Source: an uncultured Clostridium sp.
Lineage (GTDB): Bacteria; Bacillota; Clostridia; Lachnospirales; Lachnospiraceae
NCBI GenBank assembly: GCA_900544905.1
Contig: UQXF01000108.1
Location: 1 to 10,116 of the forward strand
Direction of reading: 5' to 3'
Length of the DNA: 10,116 bases
Positions 5,512 to 10,116 of the stretch are shown here, piece by piece. Made by a program: the position numbers and the translations under genes. Below the pieces are notes generated by a model. That model was not told where the DNA came from. It did no database searches and worked only from the letters and a program-made list of their open reading frames with translations. Position 1 is the stretch's first letter, and the number at the start of each line of letters is the position of its first letter.

Positions 5512-5910
5512 ATGTATACGATGATGCAGGTTTGCCGGGAATTAAATATGACCTACCAGACCTTAAAATACTATTGTAATGAAGGGCTAATTCCCAATGT
5601 CAAAAGAGACAGCAACAATCGCCGGATTTTTGACGAAAAAGATGTAAAATGGATTAAAGACCTTACCTGTTTAAAAAAATGCGGCATGAGTATCCTGGAA
5701 ATGAAAGAATACCTGGAATTATGCCTGCAAGGAGAATCTACCATTATGCTACGCAAGAAAATGCTGGCAAAAAAACAGGCGGAGCTGCGCAACTCTATTC
5801 AGGAGCTGGAAGATAGTGTGGCTTATATCGACTGGAAGCAAAATTTCTACGACGAGGTGCTTTCCGGCAAACGCCCGTATGTGAGCAATCTGATTCGGAC
5901 AGAAGAATAA
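5512..5910 (+). CDS. MerR family regulator, AdhR/NmlR-like
   Basis: 132 residues from the ATG at 5512, with AGGAGGT (5498-5504) 7 bases upstream. The N-terminal winged helix (about 1-70) reads MYTMMQVCRELNMTYQTLKY, then YCNEGLIPNVKR and NNRRIFDEKDVKWIKDL; residues about 75-118 form the long dimerisation coiled coil (KKMLAKKQAELRNSIQELED). There is no large C-terminal ligand domain, and no metal-binding cysteine loop as in MerR or ZntR. C53 in WIKDLTCLKKCGMS lies at the place of the conserved sensing cysteine of AdhR/NmlR proteins; further cysteines are C8, C22, C57 and C71. I infer activation by aldehydes or other electrophiles of the two 19-base-spacer promoters at 5424-5454 and 4444-4474. 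B. subtilis AdhR is the nearest described relative I can name; equivalence is not proven. Confidence 0.9.
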   Translation: MYTMMQVCRELNMTYQTLKYYCNEGLIPNVKRDSNNRRIFDEKDVKWIKDLTCLKKCGMSILEMKEYLELCLQGESTIMLRKKMLAKKQAELRNSIQELEDSVAYIDWKQNFYDEVLSGKRPYVSNLIRTEE

Positions 5911-5954
5911 ATCTGATTCATTTCTTTGTGCTTGTATCCAACCAGTCCATTTAA

Positions 5955-6179
5955 TCCTTATTGACAGAAAAGCCGCAGGATGCACGCTCACGTTCTATTT
6001 TGCTTACTAAAAAGGGAAAGACGTTTCAAAAAGAAGTGATTTCAACGATTGAAAAGGCAGAGCTGGAAACCTTTGCCTCTTTATCGGAAGAGGAACAGAA
6101 AATAATGACGGACCTTTGGGAAAAATATACAAATCTGTGTATCGAAAAGATACACATGGGAAAGGACATAAAAGAATGA
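5955..6179 (+). pseudogene. MarR family regulator, 5'-truncated remnant
   Basis: The open stretch encodes about 74 residues (SLLTEKPQDARSRSILLTKK onward) that match the C-terminal half of a MarR protein: the wing (KPQDARSRSILLTKKGK), then the last dimerisation helices (EKAELETFASLSEEEQKIM, then TDLWEKYTNL). The first two thirds of the DNA-binding domain are absent, and an in-frame TAA stands at 5952, only 42 bases after the merR stop. A TTG at 5961 could start a 72-residue peptide, but there is no clear ribosome binding site. The last codons overlap the SDR start as ATGA, which shows that marR and SDR were once one coupled operon. Without a recognition helix it should not bind DNA. Confidence 0.78.
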
Positions 6180-7006
6180 AAAAAGTTTGGTTCATAACGG
6201 GAGCAGGAAAAGGAATTGGCAACGCCATTGCAAATGCAGCATTACAAGCCGGTGATTTTGTTGTGGCAACAACAAGAAAAAAGCAAGGATTTGTTATTGC
6301 AGAGCAATTCAAAAATAACGCAATCAATTTGACATTAGATGTTTCAGATACGGATGAGAACCTATATAAAACAGTGGTAAATAAGGCTGTTGAAAGATTT
6401 GGGCGCATTGATATACTTGTCAATAATGCCGGGTATGGTGCGGTGACAAATTTTGAGGAAACCAGTGAAGAAACTATCCGCAGATTATTTGAAGTGAATC
6501 TGTTTGGACTTATGCGTGTGACAAGAGCTGTCCTTCCTGTAATGCGTAAACAGCGCAGTGGCCATATTTTCAATATTGCTTCAGGAGCCGGATATTGTGC
6601 AGGTCCTGTTCCTTATCATACTTCTAAATTTGCTGTGACAGGATTTTCAACCTCTCTCGCATTTGAAGTGGAGCAATTTGGAATTAAGGTTACAAATGTT
6701 GCTCCCGGTTTATTCCGGACAGGATTTTATGATAAAGGTACTTGGGGAACAACGCCTGATATCCATATAGAAGATTATGATGCAGGCAGATGGCAGACTT
6801 CTTTCATTGAAAACGCACAAAATCACCAGCAACCGGGAGACCCAGAAAAACTGGCAGAACTGCTGATAGAAGTTGCTTCATCCCAAACCCCGCCTTTGCA
6901 TTTGGCTGTTGGTGCAGATGCCCCTGATGTAATAGATTCGCTATGCGAAAAATTAAAAGCAGATACGGACACATGGCGGGAAAAGGCAATGCAGACTTCG
7001 TATTAG
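6176..7006 (+). CDS. Short-chain dehydrogenase/reductase (classical SDR)
   Basis: 276 residues from the ATG at 6176 (MKKVWFITGAGKGIG); GGGAAAGGA lies about 10 bases upstream. A longer frame from 6116 is rejected because it only adds marR-overlapping sequence before the family's normal start. Cofactor motif TGAGKGIG (8-15), NNAG (83-86), N108, S136 and YHTSK (Y147, K151) complete the classical SDR catalytic set. R34 after the second strand (ATTRKKQ) favours NADP(H). The C-terminal region (about 190-276) resembles the oxidoreductase subgroup often annotated near 17-beta-hydroxysteroid dehydrogenases; the substrate cannot be read from sequence. It overlaps the marR remnant by 4 bases and converges on the MATE gene, the stops overlapping by 4 bases (7003-7006). 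No clear promoter of its own was found, so read-through from merR is likely. Confidence 0.9.
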   Translation: MKKVWFITGAGKGIGNAIANAALQAGDFVVATTRKKQGFVIAEQFKNNAINLTLDVSDTDENLYKTVVNKAVERFGRIDILVNNAGYGAVTNFEETSEETIRRLFEVNLFGLMRVTRAVLPVMRKQRSGHIFNIASGAGYCAGPVPYHTSKFAVTGFSTSLAFEVEQFGIKVTNVAPGLFRTGFYDKGTWGTTPDIHIEDYDAGRWQTSFIENAQNHQQPGDPEKLAELLIEVASSQTPPLHLAVGADAPDVIDSLCEKLKADTDTWREKAMQTSY

Positions 7007-8382
7007 CTGAGTGCATTTTCTTTTCCACTCACGCTTAAATGCCGCATAAGCCGGAATGTCAACAGTCCGGTCACAATGATTGCCACAATATCACTGACAG
7101 GGGCTGAATACAGGATTCCCATTACACCCAGACTGACAGGCAGCACAAGAATCAGCACCACATGGACTACTTCCCGAACCAGCGACATGGTAGCGGAAAA
7201 GAGAGGCTTTCCTACCGCCTGCATAAATGCGCCGCAGCCCTTTTGGACACAGGTAAACACGATTCCACTGAGATAAATCCGCATGGTCAAAGTGGCAAAC
7301 TCCATATATAAAGCATCCCCGCTTCCAAATATATTGACAATCTGTGCCGGAAAAGCCTCAAATGCAATCAGAGCAACCGCACCGATGCAAAACTCGGAAA
7401 TCAGCATTTTCTTAAACAACTCTTTCACGCGGCTCATGTTTCCTGCGCCATAATTATAGCTTGCAATCGGCTGTATCCCTATGGTAAGCCCGATACAGAC
7501 ACCAGAAATAACAGAAAATATTTTCATAACAATACCGATTACTGTAAGCGGTATGTCTGCTCCATATTTGGATAATGCGCCATATTTCACAAGGGCATTA
7601 TTCAATACAGCGGTCACGACAACAATGGTTGCCTGTGTAAAAAAACTGCTGATTCCCAATGTCATAACATTTTTAATCGTTTTCCACTCAGGCAGAAAGC
7701 TTTGTTTTTTCAGATGAAAGCTCTTGGTGTGGAACAGGTAAACAACAGACAGAATTCCGGAAACCGCCTGTCCAATCACAGTCGCAGCTGCAGCGCCCAT
7801 CATACCCAAATCCAACACAAAAATGGCAATCGGGTCAAGAATAATATTCAGGACACAGCCGATACAATTTATTCCCATCGCCAGCCGTGGGCTTCCGTCT
7901 GCACGAATAATAATGTTCAGCATATTAGAAAGCATATAAAAAGGTATACCTATTACCAGATAACTGAAATATTCCGTTGCATAAGCCACATTATTTTCTG
8001 TTGCTCCAAACAAGCCTAAGAACTGCTGCTGAAAAATACAGTAAACAGCAACCAAAGCAAGGGAACACAGCAGTGTCATCAAAGAAGCATTGCCCACCGC
8101 TTTACATGATTTTTCGTATTCTTTCCTTCCCTGACAAATACTGAAATACGCCCCACAGCCGCTGCCGAATAACAGCGCAATGGCAAGGGCAATCACCGTC
8201 AATGGATATACAACAGAAGTTGCACTGTTTCCCAGATAGCCGATGCCATGCCCGATATAGATTTGGTCTACCATATTATAGAGTGCCGCTATCAACATAG
8301 ATATGATACTGGGAACAGCAAATTTCACCATCAGTTTTCCGATGGGTGCTTCCCCCAAAAAACTATTTGCATTTTCATTCAC
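7003..8382 (-). CDS. MATE family multidrug efflux transporter
   Basis: 459 residues from a GTG at 8382, chosen because AAAAGGTGG (8393-8401) lies 10 bases upstream; the frame could be extended to a TTG at 8418, but that would bury this site. About 12 hydrophobic segments are seen, the usual MATE number, starting with GKLMVKFAVPSIISML and NMVDQIYIG. Other typical stretches are GSGCGAYFS, ADGSPRLAMGINCIGCVLN, the mid-loop before ISSFFTQATIVVV, and GIQPIASYNYGAGN, which begins the second half. The protein should sit in the cytoplasmic membrane and expel organic cations or drugs in exchange for Na+ or H+. Substrate unknown. It is divergent from a tetR gene, which suggests local control, and its predicted promoter is 8478-8505. 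No terminator was found between it and the SDR. Confidence 0.93.
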   Translation of the reverse strand: MNENANSFLGEAPIGKLMVKFAVPSIISMLIAALYNMVDQIYIGHGIGYLGNSATSVVYPLTVIALAIALLFGSGCGAYFSICQGRKEYEKSCKAVGNASLMTLLCSLALVAVYCIFQQQFLGLFGATENNVAYATEYFSYLVIGIPFYMLSNMLNIIIRADGSPRLAMGINCIGCVLNIILDPIAIFVLDLGMMGAAAATVIGQAVSGILSVVYLFHTKSFHLKKQSFLPEWKTIKNVMTLGISSFFTQATIVVVTAVLNNALVKYGALSKYGADIPLTVIGIVMKIFSVISGVCIGLTIGIQPIASYNYGAGNMSRVKELFKKMLISEFCIGAVALIAFEAFPAQIVNIFGSGDALYMEFATLTMRIYLSGIVFTCVQKGCGAFMQAVGKPLFSATMSLVREVVHVVLILVLPVSLGVMGILYSAPVSDIVAIIVTGLLTFRLMRHLSVSGKENALS

Positions 8383-8427
8383 GCTACAAATACCACCTTT
8401 TAATATAAATTTTTCCAATCATCTGTC

Positions 8428-8455
8428 TTGACTTTTGTACACATATGGTTACAAT
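8428..8455 (+). promoter_or_regulatory. Predicted promoter of the tetR gene
   Basis: TTGACT (8428-8433), a 16-base spacer, TACAAT (8450-8455). Expected start is near 8462, about 89 bases before the ATG at 8551. The spacer contains an 18-base palindrome, so autorepression is likely. Confidence 0.6.
8436..8453. promoter_or_regulatory. Putative TetR operator
   Basis: TGTACACATATGGTTACA is an 18-base imperfect palindrome, TGTA-NN-CATATG-NN-TACA, with 14 of 18 positions symmetric. It lies between the -35 and -10 of the tetR promoter, a usual place for TetR-family autorepression sites. Binding is inferred. Confidence 0.55.
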
Positions 8456-8477
8456 AAAAAGAGACAAATGTTTCTTT

Positions 8478-8505
8478 ATTATAACAATTTCAACCGGGTT
8501 TTCAA
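8478..8505 (-). promoter_or_regulatory. Predicted promoter of the MATE gene
   Basis: Minus strand: TTGAAA (8500-8505), a 16-base spacer, TATAAT (8478-8483). Start near 8471, with a leader of about 88 bases before the GTG. An inverted repeat CCGGG-N12-CCCGG (8494-8515) covers the -35 and may be an operator. This promoter and that of tetR point toward each other, so their transcripts overlap at the 5' ends. Confidence 0.6.
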
Positions 8506-8550
8506 TAGTTCCCGGCTTAACTGCGACATGCAAGGGGGTTTTGTTGCTTT

Positions 8551-9087
8551 ATGAGAAGAAAATCTACCACCACCAAAATGATGAAATCTTATATTGTAGA
8601 TGCTTTGCTGATTCTAATGTCGGAGAAAGATTTTCACAGTATCACCATTGATGAGCTGGTCAAAAAAGCCGGTGTAAACCGTTCTACTTATTATCGGCAT
8701 TTTACCGGAAAAGAAGATGTTATTTTTTACTTTTTGGATTCCGTTATGAGTGAGTATCTTGAACAAATCCAGTTTCAAAAGCTGGACTTAAAAACATATC
8801 TTCAGAAATTATTTTCGCATTTTATGAATTACAGAAAACAAATGCTTGTTATCTACCATGCCGGATTATCAATGGTACTCCTAAATGTACTAAAAAAATA
8901 TTTTTACTTTCAAATTGATACCAGCAAACCATTAGTGGAACAATATGAGGTATCTTTTTATATCGGCGGCATTTTTAATCATCTTCTGATGTGGTTTTCA
9001 AGAGGAATGAAAGAATCACCGGAAGAAATGACTAAATACGCCCTTTTAGTACTTCCGCCGCATTTTGTTCCATATCTGACAAAATAG
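8551..9087 (+). CDS. TetR/AcrR family transcriptional regulator
   Basis: 178 residues from the ATG at 8551; AAGGGGG lies about 12 bases upstream, a slightly long gap, and ATGs ten codons in (8578, 8581) are alternatives. The N-terminal TetR HTH (about 10-57) contains FHSITIDELVKKAGVNRSTY and YRHFTGKEDVIFYF, which match the family's recognition helix and following helix well. The C-terminal ligand/dimer part (about 70-178) ends with SFYIGGIFNHLLMWFSRGMK, as in TetR proteins of the DhaS-like C-terminal type (TetR_C_7-like). The inducer is unknown. Divergent placement next to the MATE pump suggests it controls that gene and itself, through the palindromes at 8436-8453 and perhaps 8494-8515. Confidence 0.9.
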   Translation: MRRKSTTTKMMKSYIVDALLILMSEKDFHSITIDELVKKAGVNRSTYYRHFTGKEDVIFYFLDSVMSEYLEQIQFQKLDLKTYLQKLFSHFMNYRKQMLVIYHAGLSMVLLNVLKKYFYFQIDTSKPLVEQYEVSFYIGGIFNHLLMWFSRGMKESPEEMTKYALLVLPPHFVPYLTK

Positions 9088-9089
9088 AA

Positions 9090-9130
9090 AAAACAGGAGC
9101 ATTTTCCTTTATGGATTCTGCTCCTGTTTT
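9090..9130. terminator. Bidirectional intrinsic terminator
   Basis: Perfect 12-bp inverted repeat AAAACAGGAGCA (9090-9101) / TGCTCCTGTTTT (9119-9130) with a 17-base loop. T tracts follow on both strands (TTTTGATATTTTCC on plus; TTTTTTCTATTTTG on minus). It lies 2 bases after the tetR stop and 13 bases before the aldo/keto reductase stop, so it ends both convergent transcripts. Confidence 0.9.
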
Positions 9131-9143
9131 GATATTTTCCTTT

Positions 9144-9995
9144 TTAATCGTGAATTTTCCAGCTGTTTAACCATTTTGCTGTTTCAGCCGCACTGTGGTC
9201 AATAATTTCACTATGACCCTTATCCAGAAGGCTGATTGCCTTCATATCTTCATCACTCAGGGTGAAATCCCAAATATCCAGATTTTCCTCCATACGCTCC
9301 TTGTGAACGGATTTTGGAATAACAACCACACCGCGCTGAATGTTCCAGCGAAGAGCCACCTGTGCTACGCTTTTTCCATACTTTTTGGCAATAGCCAAAA
9401 GCGTTTCATTGGAGAATATATTGAACTTTCCTTCCGCAAAAGGTCCCCATGCCTCCGGCTGCACCTTAAATTCTTCCATATTTTTCAGTGCGTCAGCCTG
9501 CTGAAAAAATGGATGAAGCTCCACCTGATTTACCATCGGTGCAATCTCGGCATTTACACAAAGGTCCGTCAGACGTTCCGGGTAAAAATTGCATACGCCA
9601 ATGGCACGGATTTTCCCTTCTTTATAAAGCTCTTCCATTGCCCGCCAGGAACCGTAATAATCACTCATTGGCTGGTGAATCAGATAAAGGTCGAGATAAT
9701 CAAGTCCCAGCTTATCCAATGAGGTCTGGAATGCTTTTTTTGCATTTTCATATCCCGCATCCTGAATCCACAGCTTTGTGGTGATAAACAGCTCTTCACG
9801 GGGAATCCCGCTATCTTTAATGGCTGCACCAACAGCTTCCTCGTTAAAATAGGCGGCTGCTGTATCAATCAGACGATATCCTGCTGCAAGTGCATCGCTG
9901 ACTGCCTGTTTGCAGACCTCTGCCTCCGGCACCTGAAAGACACCAAATCCTTCCATAGGCATTTCCACACCATTACTTAATTTTATTGTTTCCAT
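9144..9995 (-). CDS. Aldo/keto reductase
   Basis: 283 residues, full length for a compact prokaryotic AKR of the YtbE/YvgN (2,5-diketo-gluconate reductase-like) kind. The catalytic tetrad is complete: D44 and Y49 (RLIDTAAAYFNEE), K74 (ITTKLW) and H107 (LYLIHQP). GVCNFYPERL (133-142), NQVELHP (156-162) and the NADPH phosphate-binding stretch IPKSVHKERMEEN (226-238) follow in family order. It should reduce aldehydes such as methylglyoxal or other small carbonyls with NADPH in the cytoplasm; the true substrate is not known. The start at 9995 has AAAGGAG about 9 bases upstream. It is transcribed alone, ending at the shared terminator. Aldehyde reduction fits the theme of the ADH/CMD regulon, but its upstream region lacks the MerR cassette. 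Confidence 0.93.
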   Translation of the reverse strand: METIKLSNGVEMPMEGFGVFQVPEAEVCKQAVSDALAAGYRLIDTAAAYFNEEAVGAAIKDSGIPREELFITTKLWIQDAGYENAKKAFQTSLDKLGLDYLDLYLIHQPMSDYYGSWRAMEELYKEGKIRAIGVCNFYPERLTDLCVNAEIAPMVNQVELHPFFQQADALKNMEEFKVQPEAWGPFAEGKFNIFSNETLLAIAKKYGKSVAQVALRWNIQRGVVVIPKSVHKERMEENLDIWDFTLSDEDMKAISLLDKGHSEIIDHSAAETAKWLNSWKIHD

Positions 9996-10035
9996 AATTT
10001 TAATCTCCTTTCCACCATTCTGTAATTTCAGACAA

Positions 10036-10072
10036 TTGCGAAACTCATTATTTCAAAATGCGAGTTGTGCAA
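10036..10072. promoter_or_regulatory. Inverted repeat and possible promoter upstream of aldo/keto reductase
   Basis: TTGCGAAACTC (10036-10046) and GAGTTGTGCAA (10062-10072) form an inverted repeat with 9 of 11 pairs and a 15-base gap. On the minus strand TTGCAC (10067-10072), 16 bases, then TAATGA (10045-10050) could be a weak promoter, so the arms would cover both elements. The rest of 9996-10116 shows no gene. Confidence 0.3.
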
Positions 10073-10116
10073 ATGTAACAAATTTATGTTTGTAGGACAT
10101 TTGAGAACGTCAGTGG

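Noticed and set aside
6116..6175. N-terminal extension of the SDR from the ATG at 6116
   Set aside because: The added residues only reread the marR remnant in another frame, and the SDR fold normally begins a few residues before TGXXXGXG, as it does from 6176.
8445..8651. Plus-strand 68-residue frame ahead of tetR, as a possible leader peptide
   Set aside because: It starts inside the predicted tetR promoter region, overlaps the start of tetR in another frame and lacks a ribosome binding site.
1..10116. CRISPR array, tRNA/rRNA or insertion sequence
   Set aside because: No regularly spaced repeats, tRNA-like cloverleaf, rRNA signature or transposase motif was noticed on either strand. The only transposon-like sequence is the Tn5 mosaic end of the adapter.

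Overview
The window looks like the end of a contig from an anaerobic low-to-mid GC Firmicute, most likely a gut Clostridia of the Lachnospiraceae type. The evidence is strong AGGAGG-type ribosome binding sites, low-GC codon use, lipobox and membrane-anchored flavodoxins, a YqhD-type iron alcohol dehydrogenase and tight operons. The genus cannot be told from the sequence alone. The first 49 bases are not genomic: they are an Illumina Nextera i7/Read 2 adapter, so the gene at the left edge is cut by a library artefact.

Left half (50-4381, minus strand): one redox operon, read right to left: YqhD-like alcohol dehydrogenase, membrane-anchored protein with two flavodoxin domains, NADPH-dependent FMN reductase/iron-sulfur flavoprotein-like protein, flavodoxin lipoprotein, then a truncated DUF4405 membrane cytochrome-like protein. 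A GC-rich hairpin sits before the last gene. Next to it (4539-5294, minus) is a two-domain carboxymuconolactone decarboxylase (CMD) family protein, and divergent from that (5512-5910, plus) a MerR regulator of the AdhR/NmlR type with a cysteine at the position of the known electrophile-sensing cysteine.

The main regulatory observation is that the CMD gene and the alcohol dehydrogenase operon are each preceded by the same promoter cassette: TTGACC, a 19-bp spacer holding a dyad, then TATAAT. The two copies align without gaps over about 70 bp at roughly 80% identity. This is the classic architecture activated by MerR proteins. MerR, CMD and ADH together resemble the Bacillus subtilis AdhR carbonyl-stress locus. 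I infer an aldehyde/electrophile-responsive regulon that also brings in cell-surface flavodoxins and a membrane cytochrome.

Middle (5955-7006, plus): a decapitated marR remnant overlaps by ATGA the start of a short-chain dehydrogenase. With its own 5' end gone, the SDR probably depends on read-through from merR. Right part (7003-10116): a MATE-family efflux pump (minus) diverges from a TetR regulator (plus), with promoters facing each other and a palindrome in the tetR promoter spacer. A strong bidirectional terminator separates tetR from a convergent aldo/keto reductase (minus). Overall the window is a redox, carbonyl-detoxification and efflux island with three kinds of transcriptional regulator. 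No RNA genes, CRISPR arrays or insertion sequences were seen.
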